DNA from: Devosia sp.
Lineage (GTDB): Bacteria > Pseudomonadota > Alphaproteobacteria > Rhizobiales > Devosiaceae
NCBI RefSeq assembly: GCF_024707125.1
Contig: NZ_JANQAH010000013.1
Location: forward strand, 7,501 to 71,500
DNA length: 64,000 bases
Reading direction: 5' to 3'
Shown here: in pieces, positions 17,345 through 25,999 of the stretch
How positions within the stretch are numbered: the first letter of the stretch is position 1
Layout of the letters: every line of letters starts with the position of its first letter
Notes under the pieces: generated by a model
The model's database searches: none
Told to the model about the DNA's origin: nothing
Seen by the model: the letters and a program-made list of their open reading frames with translations, nothing else
Program-made: the position numbers and the translations under genes

Positions 17345-18127
17345 ATGACGAAACACTGGCTGCTGCTCGATATCGGCAATACCCACACAGTAGCGGGCCT
17401 GTTCAGCGAAGCCGGCAAGGTCGTGGGCGAATTGCGCTTTCGCACCGACCCGCTGGCAACAGCCGATGAATACCGGGTGCATCTGCACCAGCTTTTTGCT
17501 GAGCACCTTCAGGCCAGCATCTGGGAAGTTGCCGACCGCGCGATCCTGTCGACGGTCGTTCCGGTCCTCGAAAAGACCGTGCGGGGCGCCTGCCAGAGCG
17601 GCAAGCGCTCCATTGAGGTGATTTCAGTCTCCTCAAAACTCAAGCGCGACTTTGAGCTCGATCTGCCCTTTCCAGATCAGCTCGGCGCCGACCGTCTCGC
17701 CAATGTCGCCGGCGCCCTGACCATCGCCGAGCCGCCCTTCCTCTTGGTCGATGCGGGCACGGCTACCACCTTCTGCCTTATCGACGCGCGTCCGGCCTAT
17801 GTCGGCGGTGCCATCGTGCCGGGCCTCGATACCAGCTGGCGGGCGCTGCAAAGCCGGGCGGCAAAGCTCTTCTCGGTGGAGCTGGTCCGGCCGCAAAGCG
17901 CCGTCGGCAACACCACCGAAACGCAGATCCAGAGCGGCGTTCTGCAGGGCTATGAAGCCTTGATCGAAGGCCTGGCCGACCGCCTCCTGCGCGATGCCAA
18001 CCTCGAAGGCGCCAAGCTCATTGCCACTGGCGGCTGCACGCGGCTCATCACCCTTTCGCCCCGCTTCGATATCCAGCCAGACCTGACGCTGCTGGGGCTC
18101 TTCCGCTATGGGCAGCTCAATGGCTAG
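17345..18127 (+). CDS. coaX: Type III pantothenate kinase
   Basis: A 260-residue kinase for the first step of coenzyme A synthesis, pantothenate to 4'-phosphopantothenate. ASKHA-fold motifs are present: LLLDIGNTHT near residues 6-15 (phosphate 1), PDQLGADRLAN near 112-122 (pantothenate site), and LVDAGTATTFCLI near 136-148 (phosphate 2). Length is normal for the family. The last 8 bases overlap the start of coaBC, which encodes the next two catalytic steps, so the pair is translationally coupled. Confidence 0.93.
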   Translation: MTKHWLLLDIGNTHTVAGLFSEAGKVVGELRFRTDPLATADEYRVHLHQLFAEHLQASIWEVADRAILSTVVPVLEKTVRGACQSGKRSIEVISVSSKLKRDFELDLPFPDQLGADRLANVAGALTIAEPPFLLVDAGTATTFCLIDARPAYVGGAIVPGLDTSWRALQSRAAKLFSVELVRPQSAVGNTTETQIQSGVLQGYEALIEGLADRLLRDANLEGAKLIATGGCTRLITLSPRFDIQPDLTLLGLFRYGQLNG

Positions 18128-19361
18128 CAATATCCTGATCGGCATCACCGGCAGCATCGCCGCCTACAAGATGGCCGATGTCGTCTCGCAATTGACCAAG
18201 CAGGGCCATAAGGTGCGCTGCATCCTCACGGAAAGCGCCACCCAGTTCGTCACCCCGCTGGTGCTCGAAACCCTCAGCGGCAATCCTGTGCGTTCCGCCA
18301 TTTTCGGCGCCGACATTTCTGGCACCGAGCATATCGATCTCGCACGCTGGGCCGATCTGTTCGTCATTGCCCCGGCCAGCGCCAACACGCTCGCCAGGCT
18401 TGCCCTGGGCCTTGCCGACGATCTCCTCACCACCGTGGCCCTCGCCACCGAAGCCCCGCTGCTCATCGCCCCGGCCATGAACACGGTAATGTGGAACAAG
18501 CCGATCACCCAGACGCACCTGCGCAGCCTTGCCGATACCGGCGCACGCTTCGTCGATCCCGCCTCCGGTATTTTGGCCTGTGGCGAAGTGGGCGTCGGCA
18601 AATTGGCCAGCGTCGACAGCATCGTCCAGGCGATCAACTCTCAACTCGACGAGACCACCAGCCAGGATCTGGCCGGCGTTCATGTCCTCATCACCTCCGG
18701 CCCGACGACCACGCCGATCGATGCGGTGCGCTACATCACCAATCATTCGACCGGCCGCATGGGCGCCGCCATGGCCGAGGCAGCGCTCCGCCGTGGCGCG
18801 CGCGTCAGCATGGTGCTTGGTGTCGACAAGGGCGTCATCCGTCCCGTGGCACCGACCGGCGCCAGTTCACGTCTCTCCGTCGTCGAAGTCCGCACGGCGG
18901 AGGAAATGGCCGCCGCCGCCCTCAAAATCCTGCCCGAAACCAGTGGCGTTATCGCCACGGCCGCCGTCATGGATTATCGCGTAGCGACGCCCTCCGCCAA
19001 AAAGCTCAAGCGCGCTAACGAAGCCACGACGCTCGATCTCGTGCCGTCGGTGGACGTGCTCGGCTCGCTCCGCGACGCTGCCAGTGGCCAGTGGTTCCTA
19101 GGCTTTGCCGCCGAAACCGACGACGTCGTTGAAAACGGCCAGCTCAAGCTCGAGCGCAAGGGACTGGACTTCCTCTTCGCCAACCCGGTGGCCCGCATCG
19201 GCGAGACCAGTGCAACCGGCTTCCAGGTCGGCACCAATGGTGGCACGCTCCTCGCGCGCGATCATGCTCCGCGCGATTTTGCCGTGACGAGCAAGGCCGC
19301 GCTGGCCGACGCCATCTGGAACGTGGTCGCCGAAACCAAGCTCGTGCACGCACCAAACTAG
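18120..19361 (+). CDS. coaBC: Bifunctional phosphopantothenoylcysteine decarboxylase/phosphopantothenate-cysteine ligase
   Basis: A 413-residue two-domain enzyme. The N-terminal FMN decarboxylase (CoaC) shows GITGSIAAYK near residues 7-16, APASANTLARLALGLADD near 86-103, PAMNTVMW near 119-126 and LACGEVGVGKLA near 154-165. The C-terminal ligase (CoaB) shows ITSGPTTTPIDAVRYITNHS near 184-203, a MDYR-type loop, KKLKR and a GFAAETDD segment. The ATG at 18120 is preferred over one at 18108 because it begins MASNILIGITGSIAAYK directly. It overlaps coaX by 8 bp. It converts phosphopantothenate and cysteine to phosphopantetheine. The ACGxxGxG loop ends in K rather than the more common R, a mild variation. 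Confidence 0.93.
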   Translation: MASNILIGITGSIAAYKMADVVSQLTKQGHKVRCILTESATQFVTPLVLETLSGNPVRSAIFGADISGTEHIDLARWADLFVIAPASANTLARLALGLADDLLTTVALATEAPLLIAPAMNTVMWNKPITQTHLRSLADTGARFVDPASGILACGEVGVGKLASVDSIVQAINSQLDETTSQDLAGVHVLITSGPTTTPIDAVRYITNHSTGRMGAAMAEAALRRGARVSMVLGVDKGVIRPVAPTGASSRLSVVEVRTAEEMAAAALKILPETSGVIATAAVMDYRVATPSAKKLKRANEATTLDLVPSVDVLGSLRDAASGQWFLGFAAETDDVVENGQLKLERKGLDFLFANPVARIGETSATGFQVGTNGGTLLARDHAPRDFAVTSKAALADAIWNVVAETKLVHAPN

Positions 19362-19498
19362 GCCTCCCGCGGAAAATTCAACCGTCTGCCCAAATGCTTA
19401 TAGTCTACAATTTCCATGTACATTATTGATCTGTTTGCGGCCCGGCGTATCGTGCCCTGACGTTTCTGCCGGGCACCGGCAGCAGCCAAGGACCAGCA

Positions 19499-20737
19499 AT
19501 GACCGTATCCGACTTCGCGCCGCGCCCAGCGGTTTCCCAGCCTCGCTCGCGCGATGAGATTCTTGCAGGTCTCCCCGCCATCTCAGCAAAAATCGCCGAA
19601 GGCGCCGCCGAGCGCGAACTTGCCGGCCGCTTGCCCCACGAACTCTTCGATTTCCTTCGCGCCAGCGGCCTCACCGCCCTGCGCATTCCGCAAAATCTCG
19701 GTGGTCCGGGCGGCAGCCTGTCCGATCAGGTGGAAGTCACCTGCGCTCTGGCCGCCGCGGATTCCGGCATTGCCCATGCCCTGCGCGGTCATTTCGGTTT
19801 TCTCGAAGCCATAGCGCTTGAGCCCGAAGGCGAAACCAGCCGCCGTTTCGCCCCGGAGGTTCTGGCCGGAAAACTCTTCGGCGGCGCCCATATGGAAGTG
19901 GGCACGCCGCGGCCCAACATGATCCGCACCACCCTGCGCAAGGATGCGGACCACTATCGCCTCACGGGCCAGAAATATTACGCCACCGGCGCCATCTATG
20001 CCGACTACACCAGCTTCAGCGCGGTGGATGAAGACGGCAACCCGACCGGTGTCATGGTGCCCGCCAACCGCGATGGCGTCAGTATTCTCGATGATTGGGA
20101 CGGCATGGGCCAGCGCCTCAGCGCCAGCGGTAGCGTCCACCTCGAAAACGTGCGCATCGAGCCGCACGAGCTCAATCTCCTCCGCACCGGCGGCAGCCCC
20201 TATGCCCGCCGCCACAATGCGGCAAGGGCGCAGTTGCACCTCATGGCGGTGGTCGCGGGCATCGTCCGCAATGTCCTTTCCGATGCCGTCCACTACGTTC
20301 AGGATCAAGCCCGCTCGGCCAAGCATTCGGCCTCCGAAACCGCACGCGGCGATCATTTCGTGCAACTGGCCGTCGGCGAAATCGCCGCCACCTCGCACAC
20401 CATCGATACCCTCATTGCTGAAACCGCCCGGAAGCTCGATGCTTCAGCTGTCGCCATTCTTGCCGGCGCACCCGATGTCGACGACGTCGTCCTTGCCGCC
20501 CAGCTCGCCAATTCAAAAGGCCAGGTTCTTACTGGCAAGCTGGCCCTTGAAGCCGCCCAGCAGCTGTTCGATACCGGCGGCGGCTCCGCCACCTCGCGAA
20601 AGCGCAATTTCGACCGGCACTGGCGCAATATTCGAACCCTGTGCAATCACAACCCCGCTGCCCTGCGCGGGCGCGTGCTGGGCGATTTCTACCTCAACGG
20701 CACCCGCGCCGATTTCGACGAAGGCCGCGTCTTCTAG
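19499..20737 (+). CDS. Acyl-CoA dehydrogenase-fold flavin monooxygenase (SfnC/DszC-like)
   Basis: A 412-residue protein with the acyl-CoA dehydrogenase fold: N-terminal helical domain, a beta domain (YRLTGQKYYATGAIYADYTS near residues 143-162) and a C-terminal helical domain. The combination of that segment with DWDGMGQRLSASGSVHLENV and a C-terminal FDRHWRNIRTLCNHNP marks the reduced-flavin-dependent monooxygenase branch (DszC, SfnC) that oxidises sulfur compounds, not a fatty-acid enzyme. The general-base glutamate of true dehydrogenases is not expected in this branch. AAGGA lies 7 bases before the ATG. It converges with an SsuD-like gene and resembles the protein encoded at 21953-23218. The substrate is probably an organosulfur compound; this is inferred. 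Confidence 0.82.
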   Translation: MTVSDFAPRPAVSQPRSRDEILAGLPAISAKIAEGAAERELAGRLPHELFDFLRASGLTALRIPQNLGGPGGSLSDQVEVTCALAAADSGIAHALRGHFGFLEAIALEPEGETSRRFAPEVLAGKLFGGAHMEVGTPRPNMIRTTLRKDADHYRLTGQKYYATGAIYADYTSFSAVDEDGNPTGVMVPANRDGVSILDDWDGMGQRLSASGSVHLENVRIEPHELNLLRTGGSPYARRHNAARAQLHLMAVVAGIVRNVLSDAVHYVQDQARSAKHSASETARGDHFVQLAVGEIAATSHTIDTLIAETARKLDASAVAILAGAPDVDDVVLAAQLANSKGQVLTGKLALEAAQQLFDTGGGSATSRKRNFDRHWRNIRTLCNHNPAALRGRVLGDFYLNGTRADFDEGRVF

Positions 20738-20816
20738 GCGCGTCGGTCCAACGCTGCCCAGATTGTTTCACTGACGCTGGCAGCTCTCGACCATGGCATG
20801 ACATTGGCGATCGGCT

Positions 20817-20834
20817 CGACCACTAGCGTGGTCG
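20817..20834. terminator. Small inverted repeat between convergent monooxygenase genes
   Basis: CGACCAC (20817-20823) and GTGGTCG (20828-20834) form a perfect 7-bp stem with a TAGC loop, 4 bp before the stop of the SsuD-like gene. There is no clear T tract, so a terminator role is only possible. Confidence 0.3.
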
Positions 20835-20837
20835 CCG

Positions 20838-21956
20838 TCATACCTCCGACTGCTCCGGGATCAAGATTGGCCCGCCCAAACCCTCGCCTCTGAGCAGCGG
20901 CAGCAGCTGCGTCCCCTGTCGCCGGATTTCAGCGAGATAGGGCGTATCCGAGAGCACAAACTGCGTCACCCCAAGCTCGCGATATTTTTGCAGGCTGCGG
21001 GCCACATCCTCGGCGGAGCCCACCAACCATGTAGTCCCCGCACCGCCACCCCCGAATTTTCCCGGCGCGGTATAGAGGTTCTCGTCCAGCACCTCGCCGC
21101 GCTCCTGCAGCGCAAAGAGCCTTTGCTGACCGACGGCCAATTTGCGGGCATTGTCATGCCACTGGCCCTGCGCCTTGGCCATCTCTTCCACCCGCGCTTC
21201 GGCATCGCGCCAGGCCTCCGCGCTGGTGTCGCGCACCAGCGTCGTGATCCTCAGCCCGAATTGCAGCGGCGGCAGGTCGCGATCAAGCGCCCGGCTCAAA
21301 TGCCTGAGCCGATCGATACGCTCCGCAATCCCATCGAGCGGCTCGCCCCAGAAGAGCTGCACATCGGCCTCCGTCGCCGCCACGCGCTCCGCGGCGTCCG
21401 AGGCGCCACCGAAATAAAGCCGCGGATGCCTGCGCTCGCCCCTTGTCACGGGCCGCGGCACCACAGTCGACTTGGCAACGCCAAAATGCTCGCCCGCGAA
21501 AGTAACATCCTCCCCGGTCCAAAGCCGACGCACCAGCCGCATGAACTCCCTGGTGCGGCCATAGCGATGCGCCTGATCGCCCTCGCTGTCGCCATAGGCC
21601 GCAAGATTATCGGCGCCCGAGACAACATTGATGCGCACGCGACCGCCAGAAAGATGATCGAGTGTCGCCGCAGCCGAAGCAAAATTGGCCGGCCGCCAAT
21701 AGCCCGGCCGAATGGCGATCAGCGGCTCGAACCTCGTCGTTCGCGCCGCCAGCGCCGTCGCGACAGTAAATGTATCCGGCCGTCCCCAGCCGGTGCCAAG
21801 CAGTGCACCCTTCCAGCCATTGTCCTCGAGCGCCTGCGCGTGGCTCGTCAGCGTATCAAGGCTATTGTGGTCAACAGCCGGCGCATCGCCGCGATGGCCG
21901 GGCCGCACTTCATTGGGAATGTACCAGAGGAACTCGGAAGCGCCGGCATCCGTCAC
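20838..21956 (-). CDS. LLM-class flavin-dependent monooxygenase (alkanesulfonate monooxygenase-like)
   Basis: A 372-residue luciferase-like TIM-barrel enzyme of the SsuD branch, which uses FMNH2 to release sulfite from sulfonates. Family segments are EFLWYIPNE near the N terminus, GWGRPDTFTVATALAARTTR, IAIRPGYWRPANFAS near 79-93, VNVVSG-like INVVSGADN near 109-117, RYGRTREFM near 130-138, and HPRLYFGGASDAA near 178-190. It starts at a GTG whose overlap with the upstream stop is GTGA, so it is coupled to the SfnC-like gene. No dedicated flavin reductase gene is nearby, so reduced flavin must come from elsewhere. Confidence 0.88.
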   Translation of the reverse strand: MTDAGASEFLWYIPNEVRPGHRGDAPAVDHNSLDTLTSHAQALEDNGWKGALLGTGWGRPDTFTVATALAARTTRFEPLIAIRPGYWRPANFASAAATLDHLSGGRVRINVVSGADNLAAYGDSEGDQAHRYGRTREFMRLVRRLWTGEDVTFAGEHFGVAKSTVVPRPVTRGERRHPRLYFGGASDAAERVAATEADVQLFWGEPLDGIAERIDRLRHLSRALDRDLPPLQFGLRITTLVRDTSAEAWRDAEARVEEMAKAQGQWHDNARKLAVGQQRLFALQERGEVLDENLYTAPGKFGGGGAGTTWLVGSAEDVARSLQKYRELGVTQFVLSDTPYLAEIRRQGTQLLPLLRGEGLGGPILIPEQSEV

Positions 21957-23218
21957 TGTGAATTCACCCCGATCTTCAGATTGGGCGAGAGATCCGCTGC
22001 AACCCCGATGCCGCCAAACGCCGTCGGGATCGTCCCATTGACCGAATAATCGCCGACGACGCGGTCATGGTAGATGCGCGGATTGTGCGAAGAAATCGTC
22101 CGCGCATTGCGCCAATGCCGATCAAGCCCTGCGCTCTTCTTCGCCGCCGAGGCGCCCAGCGCATCGAAAAGCACCGTCGTCGCATTCAGAATGAGGTCGG
22201 TGACAACGGTCACTGACTGGCTGATCTCCAACTCCGCGTGGAGATTGGCGCTGGCCTTTGCCGTCTCGTCCTCGCCGAGATTGGCGAGATAAGACCGCTG
22301 CAGCGCCTCAGCGGCTTTCAGCGCAATGGCGCCGGCCGAATAGGCGGCGCTACGGACCCGACCCACCACCTGCAACACCTGCGGATCGAGCGCCGTCCGC
22401 GTCGCATTGCCCCGCCCATAAACGCGCTTGCGCTCAAAAACCAGCCGCGACACATCGCCCGTCGCCGCCCGGCCGATGCCGGCCAGCGTCGCCAGATGCA
22501 CGAGCTGGAAGAACCCGCCCCCATAGGGAAAGCGCGCCGCCGTCGGCTTGATCAGGTCCGGCGTGAGTTCGACATCGGTGAAGCGCGCCGTTCCGCTGGC
22601 GCTCAGCGCCTGCCCGAACCCGTCCCAGTCGTCGAGAATTTCCACTCCCTTGGCTTTGGTCGGCACCAGCGCCCCGACTGGATCGCCATTGTCGTCCCCA
22701 GCCCCGAGATTGATCCAGTCGGCATAGAGCGAGCCCGTCGTGTAAAACTTCTCGCCATTGAGAATGTATCGGCCGTCCTTCAACGAAAGCCGCGTCGAAT
22801 AGGTGCCGATCTTGCCCTCACCGGTTTCCGAAAACCCGCTGCCGATCAGCTCGCGCTTCCCGAGCTTTTCGAGCCAGGTTGCCCGCCAGGCACTCGGCGG
22901 GGAATTGAGCACATCCTCGGTAAAGCCGAGATGGCTGCGATAGGCATTGGTGATATTGGCATCGGCCTCGGAAAGCTCGATCAGCAGCGCAAAAAGCTCG
23001 GGCAGGGTGAAACCCAACCCTCCCTGCGCCTCCGGCACCCGCAGCGTCGAAAATCCGGCATCGCGCAGCCAGCTTATCTCGGCATAGGGCAGATCATGCT
23101 TGAGATCGCGCTCCACGGCGCGCTCGCGAATAGCAGCAAAAATCGGCCGGAACGGGGTGGCAAGAGCTTCGTAGCGTTCCGAGGGACCGGCGCCCCAGGC
23201 TTGAGCAATATTGGTCAT
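21953..23218 (-). CDS. Acyl-CoA dehydrogenase-fold flavin monooxygenase (SfnC/DszC-like), second copy
   Basis: A 421-residue relative of the protein encoded at 19499-20737. Shared features are SLKDGRYILNGEKFYTTGSL near residues 146-165, LDDWDGFGQALSASGTARFT near 194-213, and the C-terminal GLDRHWRNARTISSHNPRIY. It keeps the helical N terminus (LRDAGFSTLRVPEAQGGLGF). It lies 22 bp downstream of the family-5 binding protein gene and overlaps the SsuD-like gene by 4 bp, so the three are one transcript. Two paralogues flanking an SsuD-like enzyme suggest stepwise oxidation of sulfides or sulfones; the exact substrate is not readable. Confidence 0.83.
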   Translation of the reverse strand: MTNIAQAWGAGPSERYEALATPFRPIFAAIRERAVERDLKHDLPYAEISWLRDAGFSTLRVPEAQGGLGFTLPELFALLIELSEADANITNAYRSHLGFTEDVLNSPPSAWRATWLEKLGKRELIGSGFSETGEGKIGTYSTRLSLKDGRYILNGEKFYTTGSLYADWINLGAGDDNGDPVGALVPTKAKGVEILDDWDGFGQALSASGTARFTDVELTPDLIKPTAARFPYGGGFFQLVHLATLAGIGRAATGDVSRLVFERKRVYGRGNATRTALDPQVLQVVGRVRSAAYSAGAIALKAAEALQRSYLANLGEDETAKASANLHAELEISQSVTVVTDLILNATTVLFDALGASAAKKSAGLDRHWRNARTISSHNPRIYHDRVVGDYSVNGTIPTAFGGIGVAADLSPNLKIGVNSQ

Positions 23219-23240
23219 GGGGCGTCGGCCTCTCGATCTC

Positions 23241-24848
23241 TTAGGAAACGAAATACGCGTCGGCGAAATTGCCGGCGAGCCCGAGCGCGCCCGTCGTGTG
23301 GTCGACGACGCGCTTGTTGTAGACCGTGGCGGCCACCGTGCTGACGGTGTTGATGTCAGGCAGGTCCTCGATCACCTGGTTCTGGAAATCGGTGAAGAAC
23401 TGCCGCCGCTTTGCCGGGTCCTGCTCGATTGCCGCCGCTTCGAGATACCCGTCAGCTGCCGCGCTTTCGTATTTGGAACCATTGGTGAAGGGGATGCCGG
23501 GCTTGAAGTTCTTGCTCCAATAGAGCCGCTGCACGCCCACTGTCGGATCGAACAGGTTGCTCATGCCGTGATAGGAGAATTCAAAGTCGCGGTCGGTATA
23601 GACGCGCTTGATATAGGTCGGGAAATCCTGGGTCCGCAGGCTCACCTCGACCCCGATCCCGGCCAGCGCCTGCTTGATATATTCCGAGCCGCGCTTGTGG
23701 TGATCCGACCCACCGAGCGGGTCGAGCGTCAACCTATGGCGAATGCCATCGGCACCCCGCGGAAAACCAGCTGCATCGAGCAGGGATTCCGCCTTGCCCG
23801 TGTCGATCGCATAGGTTTTGAGGCCCGGCTCATAGAATTTCGTCAGCGTATCGGCGATCGGGCCGGGGATCACCGAGCCATAGCCAAAGTTGACGGTCTG
23901 GTGGATCACCGATTTGTCGATCGTATGGGCAAAGGCCTGGCGCACGCGCTGGTCCTGGAAGAACGGCACCTCGAGATTGAATTCGATGCGCTGCACACCA
24001 TTGATATAGCCCTGTCCGCGGCGATCGAAGCCAATATGCTCGAGCGCCTCGAAGCGCGCGAGATCGCTCACCGGGATCGGCACATTGGCGCCCCCGCCGA
24101 TATGCACTTCACCGGTTTCAAAGGCGATGGACCGGGCCGCCGCGTCGGGGATGACCTGATAGATCAGCGCATCGAAATAGGGTTTTGGCGCGTCCCAATA
24201 GTCGGGATTGCGCTCGTAGCGCACATGGCTGCCGCGTACCCATTCCTTGAACACCCAGGGCCCGGTTCCGACCGGCGCATTGTTGTGCGGGTTTTCCGCG
24301 ACATTGGTGCCCTCATAAAGATGCTTGGGCACGATGGGCGTCTCGACAGCCGCAAAGGCCGTCAGCAGATAGGGCGCCACGCGCGAAAGTTTTAGCACCG
24401 CCGTATGCTCGTCCGGCGTCTGCACTTCGGTCAGCGGCGCAAAGGTCACGCGGCCGCGCGGATGCACTTCCTTGATGGCATTGAGCGAGAAAGTGACGTC
24501 AGCCGAGGTGAAGGGCTGTCCGTCATGCCACTTTACGCCGGGCCGCAACTTGAACGTATAGGTCAGCCCATCCGCGGACACCGACCAGTCCGTCGCCAGT
24601 TGCGGCACCGGATTGAGATCGAAGTCATAGGAGAGCAGCCCTTCGAGCGCTTTGCTCGCCTCGCCGCTCACACCGGTATGAGCAATGCCCGAGAGTGCTA
24701 CCGGGTCATTGCTCTGCGAGACCACCAGCGTGCCGCCATGCTGCGGCGTGGACTGGGCAAAGCTGGGGCGCGTGACAATGCCAATGCCGAGCGCAGCTGC
24801 GGAATAGCCGAGGAAATGGCGCCGCGAAGGCGTCCAGAGTTTAGGCAT
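23241..24848 (-). CDS. ABC transporter substrate-binding protein, family 5 (peptide/nickel type)
   Basis: A 535-residue periplasmic binding protein of the SBP_bac_5 family. The ATG at 24848 is preferred to a GTG 15 codons upstream because it gives a clean twin-arginine signal peptide, PSRRHFLGYSAAALGIGI, cleaved near SFAQS. Mature hallmarks are GGTLVVSQSNDP, TYTFKLRPGVKWHDGQPFTS near residues 95-114 and the R-Q-A-F-A-H-T-I-D-K segment. No permease or ATPase gene of a peptide-type transporter is nearby. It sits between the rhodanese gene and two flavin monooxygenases, so its ligand may be an organosulfur compound and it must borrow transport subunits encoded elsewhere. Confidence 0.9.
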   Translation of the reverse strand: MPKLWTPSRRHFLGYSAAALGIGIVTRPSFAQSTPQHGGTLVVSQSNDPVALSGIAHTGVSGEASKALEGLLSYDFDLNPVPQLATDWSVSADGLTYTFKLRPGVKWHDGQPFTSADVTFSLNAIKEVHPRGRVTFAPLTEVQTPDEHTAVLKLSRVAPYLLTAFAAVETPIVPKHLYEGTNVAENPHNNAPVGTGPWVFKEWVRGSHVRYERNPDYWDAPKPYFDALIYQVIPDAAARSIAFETGEVHIGGGANVPIPVSDLARFEALEHIGFDRRGQGYINGVQRIEFNLEVPFFQDQRVRQAFAHTIDKSVIHQTVNFGYGSVIPGPIADTLTKFYEPGLKTYAIDTGKAESLLDAAGFPRGADGIRHRLTLDPLGGSDHHKRGSEYIKQALAGIGVEVSLRTQDFPTYIKRVYTDRDFEFSYHGMSNLFDPTVGVQRLYWSKNFKPGIPFTNGSKYESAAADGYLEAAAIEQDPAKRRQFFTDFQNQVIEDLPDINTVSTVAATVYNKRVVDHTTGALGLAGNFADAYFVS

Positions 24849-24907
24849 GATGATGTGTCCGGGATTGGGGTGAGAACGGCCGGCCGCGTCCACGGCCGGC
24901 CCGGAGG

Positions 24908-25999
24908 TCAGGCTACGGCGCCAAGCTCGGCCGCAGTAAAATCGTGGAGCAGGATGCCGATTTCATAGCCGCGTCGACGCAACCAGTGCGCCACGGTGCG
25001 CGCCCGCACACCAAGCAGGTCATCGACGAGAATGACGCGCGATCCGCGGACGGCAATAGTGCGATAGGCGACACCCAGCAATTGCCCGCCTTCCGAGGAA
25101 ATCGTGCCCGGCAAGTGGCTCTCGGCAAATTCCTCGGGCGTGCGAACATCGAGATAATAGGTCGTGCGGCTCTCGTCCTTGGCCCAGGTTTCCGCCGTCG
25201 CGCGGTCGATGAACAGCAGGCTGTCATCCCTGGACAGCGCCTCGACACGCTCGGCCGCAAACGCCTTGGCCGCCTCGCTGGCGTCGCCATAGGCGCGGGT
25301 CTTGCCGGTTTCGAGCGTCAGCCCGGCATTGGTCCAGCCCTTGGTACCATCATCGAGATAGGCAACGAAATTGGGCACGCCCGCGTCGATTAGCGTCTGC
25401 GCCCCTAGAATGGCGCGCGGCAGGCCGGCGCAGGAGACCAGCACCTTGGTATCGGCCGATGGCACCAGATCCTTGAAGCGCAGCAGCAGTTCCGCCCCCG
25501 GCACGCTAACCGCGTCAGGCACATGCTCCCTGGAATACTCAGGCACCGTGCGGCTATCGAGCACGATGACGTCTTCGCCCTTGTCCCGCAGCGCCTTGAG
25601 TTCGCTGGCGGTCACCACGGGCGTCCCCTTTTCGTCGCGCACCTTGGTGACAAAGGGCACACCGGGAATATCAAAGGTCGGCAGACTTTCGACGCCACTC
25701 TCGATCCAGGCCGGAATACCCCCTTCGAGATAGAAGAGTTTCTGCCACCCCTTGCCGGCCAGCCGCTCCGCGGCAACCTTGGCCGCGCCCTTGCCGTCAT
25801 CGACCAGCACAGTCCGCACCACCCGGCGCGGAATGAACCGGTCGATTTCAGCATCGAGCCGCGCAGCGGGCAGGTTGGTGGCAAAAAGCGGTGAGGCGTA
25901 GCCCACTTCCTCCGCCGTCCTGATATCGAGAACTGCCAGTTCGGCCTTGTCACCGAGCCAGTCGATCAATGTCGCTTTGCTGATGGCTTGGGTGCTCAT
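24908..25999 (-). CDS. Triple rhodanese-domain protein with one catalytic cysteine
   Basis: A 363-residue protein made of three consecutive rhodanese-like domains (about 8-105, 128-232 and 250-350). Each has the domain ending typical of rhodaneses, such as LDIRTAEE, LDSRTVPEYSREHVPDA and LDVRTPEEFAESHLPGTI. Only the middle domain keeps the active-site cysteine: C190 in VLVSCAGLPRA. The matching positions in domains 1 and 3 read VLVDDGKGAA and ILVDDLLGVRA, with Asp. No signal peptide is seen, so it is probably cytoplasmic. It is the first gene of an operon with a binding protein and two sulfur-type monooxygenases. A sulfane-sulfur carrier or sulfur-handling role fits; persulfide transfer is inferred. 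Confidence 0.85.
   Translation of the reverse strand: MSTQAISKATLIDWLGDKAELAVLDIRTAEEVGYASPLFATNLPAARLDAEIDRFIPRRVVRTVLVDDGKGAAKVAAERLAGKGWQKLFYLEGGIPAWIESGVESLPTFDIPGVPFVTKVRDEKGTPVVTASELKALRDKGEDVIVLDSRTVPEYSREHVPDAVSVPGAELLLRFKDLVPSADTKVLVSCAGLPRAILGAQTLIDAGVPNFVAYLDDGTKGWTNAGLTLETGKTRAYGDASEAAKAFAAERVEALSRDDSLLFIDRATAETWAKDESRTTYYLDVRTPEEFAESHLPGTISSEGGQLLGVAYRTIAVRGSRVILVDDLLGVRARTVAHWLRRRGYEIGILLHDFTAAELGAVA

Noticed and set aside
19362..19498. Riboswitch or leader in the gap before the first SfnC-like gene
   Set aside because: The AT-rich stretch near 19396-19432 looks like a promoter zone, but no conserved aptamer sequence or stable paired structure was found.
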